A DNA stretch of 64,000 nt from positions 124,001 to 188,000 of the forward strand of contig CAWFTG010000001.1 of the NCBI GenBank assembly GCA_963818695.1, read 5' to 3'. How positions within the stretch are numbered: the first letter of the stretch is position 1; every line of letters begins with the position of its first letter. Below are positions 51,117 through 58,673 of this stretch, in pieces. The translations under genes were made by a program, and so were the position numbers. The notes under the pieces were generated by a model that made no database searches, was not told the DNA's origin, and was given only the letters and a program-made list of their open reading frames with translations. The stretch is from AP-15 sp963818695. Its GTDB lineage: Bacteria; Pseudomonadota; Alphaproteobacteria; ATCC43930; CGMCC-115725.

Positions 51117-52055
51117 GTGGCACACCCCACCGATTTGGATGCTCTAGAAGCAAATGCGAAGCGCGATAACTCTAATGGTTCCGCGAAAAGCCATCCGCCA
51201 AAGCTGGGTTTAGTCGAGCATTCTGCTCACCAGGAAATTTTAGCCATGGTGCCGCGCCTGACGCGTTACGCGCGCGTTTTGACGCGCGACATCGCAGCGG
51301 CAGACGATCTCGTTCAGGATTGTTTAGCCCGGGCGCTAGGAAAGATCCACCTATGGGAACAAGGGACCGATCTTCGAGCGTGGCTTTTCACGATCTTGCA
51401 CCATCAACACATCAGTTCCACTCGCCGGGACGCGCGCCAGCGCGCCAGCGGGGAATTATTGCAATCTCATAGGAGTTTGACGCTGTTGCCCGATCAGATG
51501 ATGCGGCTCGAGCTTCGCGACCTGCAGCGCGCTATGGCTAAACTGCCGGAGGAGCAACGATCGGTGATCTTACTCGTCGGACGGGATGGGCTGGGCTATA
51601 ACGAAGCCGCATCAGTTGTAAACCAGCCGGTCGGCACAGTGCGCTCTCGCGTCTCGCGCGGGCGCGAAGCCTTGCGGGCAATGACGGGCTCCTTCCCCAG
51701 CCGGCATTCACGACGTCCGCGTAGGCCGGCAAATCTGCCGCCTGCGGCGAGATCGCAGCGGGCCGTTCAAATGAAAATCTCGCTTGTCGCCGCTTCGGTC
51801 ATCTCCGTTTGCCTGGCAGCGACCCCCGTTGGGGCTCAGGAGCGCGAAGTTGGCCCGATGCCCCAGCTGCATGCCGTAAACCCCAGCATGTCGCTGTCGG
51901 CGCCGACGAACAACCCGCTTCAGGAGCAGATGCGACAGGACTACGCCACTCAGCTTATGGGTTCGCAGAGCGAGCTCCTCCAGCAGAACCCGTCGGGCCT
52001 AGGCCGCCAGGAGCAGTCGATCGGTCGGGAGCTCAACGGCTACACGCCGCGTTAG
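51117..52055 (+). CDS. ECF sigma factor fused in frame to a signal-peptide-bearing secreted protein
   Basis: A 312-codon continuous frame. Residues ~40-190 are an ECF sigma factor: region 2 DDLVQDCLARALGKIHLWEQ and LRAWLFTILHHQHISSTRRD, region 4 MAKLPEEQRSVILLVGRDGL and NEAASVVNQPVGTVRSRVSR. After a basic tail of about 30 residues, Met219 (ATG 51771) begins a clear signal peptide, MKISLVAASVISVCLAATPV-GAQ, and ~70 mature residues (NPLQEQMRQDYATQLMGSQS, ELLQQNPSGLGRQEQSIGRE, LNGYTPR). So two different proteins share one frame with no stop between. Translation may also restart at 51771. GTG at 51117 starts the sigma part. Confidence 0.82.
   Translation: MAHPTDLDALEANAKRDNSNGSAKSHPPKLGLVEHSAHQEILAMVPRLTRYARVLTRDIAAADDLVQDCLARALGKIHLWEQGTDLRAWLFTILHHQHISSTRRDARQRASGELLQSHRSLTLLPDQMMRLELRDLQRAMAKLPEEQRSVILLVGRDGLGYNEAASVVNQPVGTVRSRVSRGREALRAMTGSFPSRHSRRPRRPANLPPAARSQRAVQMKISLVAASVISVCLAATPVGAQEREVGPMPQLHAVNPSMSLSAPTNNPLQEQMRQDYATQLMGSQSELLQQNPSGLGRQEQSIGRELNGYTPR
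51771..52055 (+). CDS. Possible separate secreted protein translated from the internal ATG
   Basis: If translation begins at this ATG, the product is a 94-residue exported protein with a 23-residue signal peptide ending V-G-A-Q and a Gln-rich, helical mature part. The Shine-Dalgarno is weak (GCGGG nine bases upstream). It is listed as an alternative product of the fused frame, not an additional locus. Confidence 0.5.
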   Translation: MKISLVAASVISVCLAATPVGAQEREVGPMPQLHAVNPSMSLSAPTNNPLQEQMRQDYATQLMGSQSELLQQNPSGLGRQEQSIGRELNGYTPR

Positions 52056-52109
52056 CCGCGAATAGTCGCTCCGGCTGCTACGAAGACAGCCGGAGAGATC
52101 GCCGGCGGG

Positions 52110-52323
52110 TCAGCTGGCTGGGACTGCCTGCCAGCCGGTGTTGCACTGCGTTACATACGGGTAATAGCCTGCCGGATCGGAGCAATAGTACCAGGTTTGG
52201 CTGGCGTAAGGCTGGCCGTATTCGTAATAGTCATAATCCGGATAAGAGCCCCACCACGGATTGTCGTAATACGTCCACGCCAGTCCGGGGGCGACGAACC
52301 ACCCGCTGCTCAAAGTCGTTCAT
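52110..52323 (-). pseudogene. Small Tyr/Trp-rich protein gene, probably frameshifted at its start
   Basis: The frame WTYYDNPWWGSYPDYDYYEY, SQTWYYCSDPAGYYPYVTQC, NTGWQAVPAS is the end of small aromatic-rich exported proteins often found behind RND pump genes. The only good start, an ATG at 52323 overlapping the stop of the RND remnant (ATGA), is in another frame; dropping one T from TTT would join it to SSGWFVAPGLAW. Without this, the frame opens only at TTG 52313. It was the last cistron of a lost efflux operon. Confidence 0.5.
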
Positions 52324-52470
52324 TCGGGGACCTCCTCGAAGACGCCATGGGCCGCCTTGCCATCATTGCCCTTGCGCAGCAGCGCAAACAGGTAAGGCAC
52401 GACGAGGAGCGTGGTCGGGGTCGCGAACAGAAGGCCGCCGATGACGGCGCGTGCGATCGCGATGCCCCCG
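52320..52470 (-). pseudogene. C-terminal remnant of an RND efflux permease
   Basis: About 45 codons read ARAVIGGLLFATPTTLLVVP, YLFALLRKGNDGKAAHGVFE and EVPE, the last membrane helix and tail of AcrB-type permeases. The other ~1,000 residues are absent; homology stops near 52470-52490, where the oppositely oriented HlyD gene begins. This is a deletion/inversion joint. Confidence 0.75.
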
Positions 52471-52532
52471 AACCATCCCCAAGCGGGCCCATAGGGCGGG
52501 GCGGGTCCGGACGCCGCTTGCTTGGCCTCGGC

Positions 52533-53682
52533 GTGCTCATGCTGTTTACAGCTGCCCTCGCCCTGGGCGTTTGGCGGCATTACGAGCAGCGCCGTCAGGT
52601 CATGGACACCGCCGAGCAGCAGGCGAACTTCGTCCCGAGCGTGCGCGTCGAAGCGGTGGCGCAGCGTTTCGGCAGACTCCACGTGACACTGCCCGCGACG
52701 ACCCTCGGCTTCGAGGCAGCAAATATTTATGCCCGCGCCAGCGGTTATGTGCTGAAGCGCTATGTCGATATCGGCGATCACGTCAAGGCAGGGCAGCTCC
52801 TCGCTGAGATCACGGCGCCCGAGGTCGAGGACCAGATCGCGCAATATCAGAACAGCGTGCAGCAGGCTCACCAGACGCGGAACCAGAATCTAGCGCAACA
52901 GTCTTTGAACCAAGTCACCTGGGGACGCGACTCGGTCCTTGTCAATCAGGGCTGGGTGACGAAGCAGCAGGGCGACGTCGATCGGTACACCTTACAGGCC
53001 CAGCAGCACGCGACGACGGCGGCTCATTACAGTGCCGCGGCGATGCAGGCGCAGCTGAGCTATTACAATCAGCAGAAGATCTATCAGCAGGTAGTCGCTC
53101 CGTTCGACGGCGTGATCACACAGCGCAACATCGATGTCGGCCGCCTGATCACGGCTGACGCAGCGGGCGGCACCTCGATGTTTTCGATGTCCCACAGCGA
53201 CGTGATCCGCGTCTGGGTTTACGTGCCGCAGGACTCGGCCTTTGGCGTTAAGCCGCATCGAGGCCGTTATTCGCGTGCCCGCGATGCCTAATCTCACCTT
53301 CCATGGCAAAGTGGCGCGGATCGCCGATGCCCTCCAGCCCAGAACGCGGACCCTGCTGGCCGAGGTCGACGTTCCCAACCCGGATGGCGCGCTGCAGCCG
53401 GGGGTCTATTGCACTGTCGAACTGAAGATCCCGCGCCCATCGCCAGCGCTGATCGTGCCCGCCTCGGCGATCATCTTCAATCAGAACGGCATGCAGGTCG
53501 CGGTCGTCGAAAACGGTGTCGCGCATCTGCGCAAGATCGCAATCACTACCGATTACGGCACCGAGGTCGAGGTCAACCAGGGCGTCAAGAATGGCGAGCA
53601 GATCATTCTGCAACCACCCGTTAATCTCGCCGACGGCGAAAAGGTGCAGATCATCCCGGAGCCGCCGGCAACGACGCCGTAA
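52533..53682 (+). pseudogene. HlyD/AcrA-type membrane fusion protein gene with frameshift
   Basis: An RND periplasmic adaptor. The first frame gives a membrane anchor (GVLMLFTAALALGVWRHYEQ), PSVRVEAVAQRFGRLHVTLP, ARASGYVLKRYVDIGDHVKA with the lipoyl-like half-motif, a coiled coil (QNSVQQAHQTRNQNLAQQSL) and VVAPFDGVITQRNIDVGRLI. Near 53262 the frame changes, and IEAVIRVPAMPNLTFHGKVA, RTLLAEVDVPNPDGALQPGV and NGEQIILQPPVNLADGE finish the protein. Two bases are missing relative to the expected KPGIEAV. The start was disturbed by the joint with the RND remnant; GTG 52533 or ATG 52539 is the first candidate in the anchor. The whole locus is non-functional as a pump. Confidence 0.7.
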
Positions 53683-53793
53683 TCGCATGAGGAGAACCGA
53701 TCGACTGAGGCGAATCATCATTCGCCGGATCGTCGGTGGCTCTGGCCGCGTCAGTCTCAGGAATGATGCGAACCCTACCGGGTTGGGCGGCTC

Positions 53794-53816
53794 TCTCCAC
53801 GGTTGTAAAGTGGAGA
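53794..53816 (+). other. Hairpin upstream of tupB
   Basis: TCTCCAC (53794-53800) pairs with GTGGAGA (53810-53816) around ggttgtaaa. It lies about 105 bases before the tupB start in a 240-base leader with no gene. It could be part of a tungstate/molybdate-linked leader, but it does not match the Moco riboswitch pattern that I know. Confidence 0.3.
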
Positions 53817-53920
53817 ACTCTGAGCGATGGATCTGCTCATGAGCTCTCGATCGGCGATCGACCGTTGGGTCGGACCTGGACAATTTCGGGGGTAATCGAC
53901 AGGCTCGGCAGCGTCGGCGA

Positions 53921-54622
53921 TTGCATCGCGGGACTTTGCTGGTGTTCGTCTCGGATCTATGGGCGGTTTTCCAAACCGAGGGGCTGGGGCGCATCATCGC
54001 GCTCTCGCTCACTGTCAGCCTTTCCGCCACGGCATTGGCAACGTTGTTCGGCATCGCGCTTGGCACTGCGCTTGCCGTCTATGCCGTTCCAGGGCGACGA
54101 ATTCTGGTGATCACGGCCAACGCTCTGCTCGGGCTGCCGCCGGTGGTCGTCGGTTTGGCGCTCTACCTGGTCCTCTCCCGGTCGGGCCCGCTCGGGGTGC
54201 TAGGCCTGCTGTTCACGCCGCGCGCGATGGTCGTCGCACAAGCGCTGCTCGCACTCCCAATCGTCACGGCGCTCGTCCACGACGCGACCGCCGATTCCTG
54301 GGCAGAGTATGGCGCCGCACTGCAAGTTGACGGCGCGACGCGATTGCAGTCCATCCCGCACCTGATCGCGATCGCGCGGACCCGGCTGGTTACGGCGGTT
54401 CTCGCCGGGTTCGGCCGGACGATCTCGGAGGTGGGAGCCATCCTCATCGTCGGCGGCAATATCGCCGGGTACACGCGAACGATGACGACGGCGATCGTTC
54501 TCGAGACCAGCGAGGGCAATTTGTCGCTCGCCCTCGGCCTCGGGCTTGTCCTTATCGGAATCAGCATCGCGGTCAGCACGACGATTTTCGCGCTCGGCAT
54601 CAAAGGAGGGCGGTGGTGGTGA
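53921..54622 (+). CDS. tupB: Tungstate ABC transporter permease
   Basis: A 233-residue membrane permease with five to six helices. Markers are LGRIIALSLTVSLSATALAT, ITANALLGLPPVVVGLALYL, LVLSRSGPLGVLGLLFTPRA, HDATADSWAEYGAALQVDGA and the EAA loop to FGRTISEVGAILIVGGNIAG. GRTISEVGAI and GNI-x-G-x-TRTMTTAI are typical of TupB/WtpB-type proteins. It starts at TTG 53921 or GTG 53942; neither has a strong ribosome site. It overlaps tupA by ten bases. No ATPase gene (tupC) follows. Confidence 0.88.
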   Translation: MHRGTLLVFVSDLWAVFQTEGLGRIIALSLTVSLSATALATLFGIALGTALAVYAVPGRRILVITANALLGLPPVVVGLALYLVLSRSGPLGVLGLLFTPRAMVVAQALLALPIVTALVHDATADSWAEYGAALQVDGATRLQSIPHLIAIARTRLVTAVLAGFGRTISEVGAILIVGGNIAGYTRTMTTAIVLETSEGNLSLALGLGLVLIGISIAVSTTIFALGIKGGRWW

Positions 54623-55446
54623 AACTAAAACTAGCGGCCGCGATCCTGATCAGCTCCGCGATATTCGCCGGGGTGCCGAGCCGAGCCGAGGAGACGATCG
54701 TGCTCGCTTCGACGACCTCGGTCGAGAATTCGGGGCTCCTCGCGCACATCCTGCCGGAATTCACCAAGGAAAGCGGCATCGCGGTGCGAGTCCTCGCCCA
54801 GGGTACAGGCCAGGCACTGGCGACGGCAGCCCATGGCGATGCCGATTTGGTGCTGGTGCACGATCCTGAAGCCGAACAGCAGTTCATCGCACAAGGGCAC
54901 AGCTTTGATCGCCAACAAATCGCCTGGAACGATTTCATCGTCGTCGGTCCCCGGGCGGATCCGGCCCATATTGCCGGCGGCCATGACGCGGTTGCGGCGT
55001 TCACTGCTGTCGCCGCCACCGGCGCGCCCTTCGTTTCGCGGGGCGACAAAAGCGGGACCGACGCCCTTGAAAAGCGGCTCTGGCGCGCGGCCGCGATCAA
55101 CCCGGCCCAAGCCGGCGGCGGCTCGTGGTACCGCGATATCGGCGGCGGAATGGGGGCCGCGCTCAACACAGCTGCGGCAATGAGCGCCTATACGCTTTCC
55201 GATCGCGGCACCTGGCTCAGCTTCGGCAACAAAGACGATCTCACCGTGCTGGTCGAAGGCGATCCGAGATTGCTGAACCGCTACGATGTGATTTTGCTCG
55301 ATCCGGTCAAGCACCCCGAGGCCAAGCAAGAGCTCGCCCACCGCTTCGCCGAGTGGCTCGCTTCGCCCGAAGGCCAAGCCGCGATCGGCGGCTATAAGGT
55401 CAATGGCGAGCAGCTGTTCCATCCTTCGGCGGACGCGCCGAAATAA
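54613..55446 (+). CDS. tupA: Tungstate-binding periplasmic protein
   Basis: A 277-residue binding protein. The signal peptide ends near residue 26 (SSAIFAGVPSRAEE). The oxyanion-binding motif TTSVENSGLLAHILPEF matches TupA (TTST-x-x-SGLL). VLAQGTGQALATAAHGDADL and LVLVHDPEAEQQFIAQGHSF follow, then VSRGDKSGTDALEKRLW, all typical. TupA distinguishes tungstate from molybdate. GTG at 54613 follows GGAGG and overlaps the tupB end, so expression is coupled. Confidence 0.92.
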   Translation: MVVKLKLAAAILISSAIFAGVPSRAEETIVLASTTSVENSGLLAHILPEFTKESGIAVRVLAQGTGQALATAAHGDADLVLVHDPEAEQQFIAQGHSFDRQQIAWNDFIVVGPRADPAHIAGGHDAVAAFTAVAATGAPFVSRGDKSGTDALEKRLWRAAAINPAQAGGGSWYRDIGGGMGAALNTAAAMSAYTLSDRGTWLSFGNKDDLTVLVEGDPRLLNRYDVILLDPVKHPEAKQELAHRFAEWLASPEGQAAIGGYKVNGEQLFHPSADAPK

Positions 55447-55532
55447 GCTCGTTGAGCTGATTGAGGTTAAACCCGGCTCTGCGGTGTTGTCGAACGCATC
55501 TGCGATTTTTGACCTTGGGGGGCACGCCTGAC

Positions 55533-55892
55533 TCACCCGCGCTTGAGCGGCCAAGCAAAGCTCAGCTCATGGCCGTCGGGATCGGTGATATGGAAGAAGC
55601 GCTCGCCCCATTCCGCGTCGCGCGGCGGCGCCTCGATCCGATAGCCGGCGGCGATCAGTCGGGCATACAGCCCGTCCACATCCGAGTGATAAAGAATCAC
55701 CCGCCCCCACCACGACCACTGCCGCGCAGCCGGCTGGCCGATCAGGTTCACAAAATGGCTGCCGGCCTTGAAGCTGGTGAAGCCCTCGTCTTCACCGCCG
55801 TACAGCATGTCGAACCCGAGCAACCGGTAGAATCGGACCGCGCGCCGCATGTCGTGCGTCGCGAGCGTGATCGCGCTGATACCTTCAATCAT
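55533..55892 (-). CDS. VOC (glyoxalase/bleomycin resistance) family protein
   Basis: A 119-residue protein with two beta-alpha-beta-beta-beta units. It starts MIEGISAITLATHDMRRAVR, with FYRLLGFDMLYGGEDEGFTS, the metal His in FVNLIG-type strand, and ends FHITDPDGHELSFAWPL. Members are metal-dependent isomerases, dioxygenases or binding proteins; the substrate is unknown. ATG at 55892 has GGAGGAG seven bases upstream. Confidence 0.87.
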   Translation of the reverse strand: MIEGISAITLATHDMRRAVRFYRLLGFDMLYGGEDEGFTSFKAGSHFVNLIGQPAARQWSWWGRVILYHSDVDGLYARLIAAGYRIEAPPRDAEWGERFFHITDPDGHELSFAWPLKRG

Positions 55893-55939
55893 CGCCGAGC
55901 TCCTCCGACATCGCAATCCCAGCCGCGCGGCGTCCCGCC

Positions 55940-56730
55940 GTCGGGTGCCACAGATGAGCTCCCAGATCGCGAAGCTCGAGGACGAGCTGGGGCTTCAACT
56001 GTTTGAGCGCGGGCCCCGCGCCGCTACGCCCACCGTCAACGGCCGCGCGATAATCCGCCAGGCGCAAATCGTCCTCGACGAAGTCGAGCGGCTGAGGGCA
56101 TTGGCGCGGGCCGCCAGAACCTGTTGCAGGGCCCATTCGATCTCGGCGTGATCCCGACGACGGGACCGTATCTGCTGCCGCGGCTGCTGCCGGTACTTAG
56201 GGAACGCTGGCCGCAATTGCGATTGCTGTTGCGCGAGGAGCAAACCGCGGGGCTTCTCGATCGATTACGCGTGGGATCACTCGATGGCGATCCTGTCCTT
56301 GCCGCTCGACGGCGAGGATCTGCGCTGGGAGAGGTTGCTCGGCGAGCCGATCCTCGTGGCTCTGCCGCGCGACCATCGGCTCGCCGCCGAGAGGCGGATC
56401 GCGCCGCGCGCGCTAACCTCCGAGCCGATCGTTCTATTGGAGGAGGGGCATTGCCCGCGCGAGCAGTCGCTGTCGATCTTGCGAGACCGCCGGCCTCGGG
56501 AACCGCCGCGACGAAGTGCAGGCGGCCGGGTTGGAGACGATGCGTCGGACGGTCATGGCGGGGATCGGAATTGCCCTCGTCCCGGAGCTCGTGACGCTCG
56601 CCCCGTTTTGGCGCTGGCGAGCTCGCCGTCTACCTCCGTTTTCAGCCGCCCGAACCAAAGCGCGAGCCGGTGCTCGCCTGGCGCCGGAGCTTTCCGCGCG
56701 GCGATGCATCCCAGCCGCCTGTGCCACGGC
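55940..56730 (+). pseudogene. Decayed LysR-type (OxyR-like) regulator
   Basis: Several frames in series spell an OxyR-like protein. They are MSSQIAKLEDELGLQLFERG and GRAIIRQAQIVLDEVERLRA (end of the HTH and linker helix), then LGVIPTTGPYLLPRLLPVLR, LLLREEQTAGLLDRLRVGSL, SLPLDGEDLRWERLLGEPIL and VALPRDHRLAAERRIAPRAL, LLEEGHCPREQSLSI and ETMRRTVMAGIGIALVPELV. The HTH start is missing, cut at the divergent VOC promoter, and at least four frameshifts are present. The peroxide-sensing GHC-R motif region is partly visible (EEGHCPREQ). It is not functional. Confidence 0.75.
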
Positions 56731-57031
56731 GCGAACGCCAAGCATGTTGACACAGACCCCGCTTGCTATCGCAGCGGGCGGCTACTCCCCAATGACGCAG
56801 AAGCTTTTAACAGAGATGCCCGATGAAGGAAGGGTATAAGGCGTGAGCATGACCTTCGCCACGCTTGCGGCGAGAGGTCGGAAACCGCGTCGCGCGGCTT
56901 TCGGGTGAGGGGCACCTTTCGCTTACCAGTAATGCGGCGCAGGAATCAGGAATAGCCCCTCACTCCAGCCCGCTCCCCGCAAGCCGGGCGAGGGGGATTT
57001 CACGGCTGGATCGTCTGAATGCGTCTCGGCA
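56731..57031. other. Intergenic region with REP-like hairpin
   Basis: No gene is seen between the OxyR remnant and the first binding-protein gene; short frames lack support. It contains the hairpin listed separately. Confidence 0.45.
56956..56995. repeat. REP-like palindromic hairpin
   Basis: CCCCTC (56956-56961) pairs with GAGGGG (56990-56995), and GCCCG (56968-56972) pairs with CGGGC (56985-56989) inside it. The sequence resembles the GC-rich palindromes common between genes in Bradyrhizobium-type genomes. Just downstream of the last binding-protein gene, it may protect the transcript end. Confidence 0.5.
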
Positions 57032-58630
57032 TCATTTATCGAGCCACAAATCCTCGAAACGCCAGCCGTTATAGATGCTGTTGACCATCATTGTCAGGCC
57101 TTTGACCTGCGGCAGCCAGCAGGTCGCGCCGATGTTCTGGGAAATGATCGGCCGGGCTCCGTCCTCCTGTAATTTACGGTCGATCTCCCAGACCAGCTTC
57201 TTGCGTTTTTCCTGGTCGGGCTCCATCGATTGCCGATCGATCTCCTTGTCGAGTTCGGGATTGCAGTAGCCGCTGTAATTGCGGTCCGAACCGCAGACGT
57301 AATTTTCATAGAATTGCTGGTCGGGATCGTCGACGCCGCTGCCGGTGCCATTGACTGCCACACTGTAGTCCTTGCGGGTTACCTTGGCGTGCCAATTGGC
57401 GGTCTCGACGGTGTCGAGCTCACCGTCGATATAGATTTCCTTGAGCTGGTCGATCGCAATGACCGCCGGGTCGCGGTAGCTGTTGAGGTTGCGCGCCGAT
57501 ACCTTGAGCGGCAGTCGCTTGTCCGGCCCATAGCCGAGCTTCTCCATGATCTTTCTGGCTTCGGCGCGATTTTTCTGCACGTCCGGGCCGTAGCCGGGCA
57601 AGGTTTTCAGAAGCTCCGGCGGCATGCCCCACAATCCTTCCGGCGGCGGCAGCATCGCGCCGCCGATCTTTGCCTTTCCGTCGCTCAGGATCTCGATGAA
57701 CGCTTTTCGGTCGAAAGCCAAGGCCATCGCCCGGCGCAGGTCCGCGTTGTCGAACGGCGCAGCATCCCGGTTCACGAGAAGGTTGGTGCTGGCGTTTGTC
57801 GTCTTCAATTCACAGATTGCCTGCGGCGCTTGGGTTTGGATGTCCTTAAGCAGCGGGACGGTGATGATGTAAGGCCAGGTCATGTCGAGCTTGCCGGCGA
57901 CAAACGCCAGGAGCGCGGTCGAGCGGTTTGGAATGATCGTGTACTCGATGCCGTCGAGATAGGGGCGGCCCGGTTTCCAGTAATCCGGGTTGCGTTCGAC
58001 CCGGATCAACTCGTTGGCTTTGAATGAGACGAATTTGAAGGGCCCCGTGCCAATCGGATGGGTGCGCATTTCACGCGGCGATACATGGCACGGGTAGATC
58101 GGCGAATAACCCGAGGCGAGCAACGTGATAAAGGCCGGTTGCGGCCGGTGCAGATGAAAGGTCGCTTCGCTGTCGCTATCGGCGGTGACCTCTTCGAGAT
58201 TGCGGAACCAAGCCTTGCGCGGGTTGATGCGAAGCTTCTCTTTTGCCTTGCCGAGCAGCAGATCGTAGGTGCATTGGACGTCAGCAGCGGTGAACGGCTT
58301 GCCGTCGTGCCATTTGACGCCTTGGCGTAATTTGAACGTCAGCTCGGTCCCGTCCTCGCTCCACGACCAGCTGGTCGCCAAGTCCGGCACGATCGATTTC
58401 ATGCTGTTCTGCGGCTCGTCCTGCTTGTACATGACGAGATTGTTGAAGACGCCCATCATCGGCACGACGGTCGAATACGTCGCCTCTTCGAGGATCGACA
58501 TGCTGGCCGGGCTGTCCTGGTGATGCATTTTGAGGACGCCGCCGGATTTTTGCGCGAGGACCGGGGCTGCGGCCAAGCCTGCAGTCAACAGGACCGCCGT
58601 GCACACAAGCGGTCGAAGGCTCTTCGTCAT
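57032..58630 (-). CDS. Peptide/opine-type ABC transporter substrate-binding protein (SBP_bac_5), copy 1
   Basis: A 532-residue periplasmic protein. The signal peptide ends A-L-A-Q (LTAGLAAAPVLAQ). The mature start KSGGVLKMHHQDSPASMSIL, VFNNLVMYKQDEPQNSMKSI, FKLRQGVKWHDGKPFTAADV and the conserved tail MVNSIYNGWRFEDLWLDK identify it. The family binds oligopeptides, opines or glycosides for ABC import. ATG at 58630 has GGAGAG six bases upstream; an ATG at 58663 is also possible. It is the most 3' of at least five tandem paralogues and no permease or ATPase gene follows it here. Confidence 0.9.
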   Translation of the reverse strand: MTKSLRPLVCTAVLLTAGLAAAPVLAQKSGGVLKMHHQDSPASMSILEEATYSTVVPMMGVFNNLVMYKQDEPQNSMKSIVPDLATSWSWSEDGTELTFKLRQGVKWHDGKPFTAADVQCTYDLLLGKAKEKLRINPRKAWFRNLEEVTADSDSEATFHLHRPQPAFITLLASGYSPIYPCHVSPREMRTHPIGTGPFKFVSFKANELIRVERNPDYWKPGRPYLDGIEYTIIPNRSTALLAFVAGKLDMTWPYIITVPLLKDIQTQAPQAICELKTTNASTNLLVNRDAAPFDNADLRRAMALAFDRKAFIEILSDGKAKIGGAMLPPPEGLWGMPPELLKTLPGYGPDVQKNRAEARKIMEKLGYGPDKRLPLKVSARNLNSYRDPAVIAIDQLKEIYIDGELDTVETANWHAKVTRKDYSVAVNGTGSGVDDPDQQFYENYVCGSDRNYSGYCNPELDKEIDRQSMEPDQEKRKKLVWEIDRKLQEDGARPIISQNIGATCWLPQVKGLTMMVNSIYNGWRFEDLWLDK

Positions 58631-58673
58631 CATTCTCTCCATTACTGCGCCGCGTTGGTCCATCGCTCTAGCC

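Noticed and set aside
53683..53920. Moco/tungsten-cofactor riboswitch upstream of tupB
   Set aside because: Only one small hairpin is present; the multi-stem Moco pattern is not recognisable.
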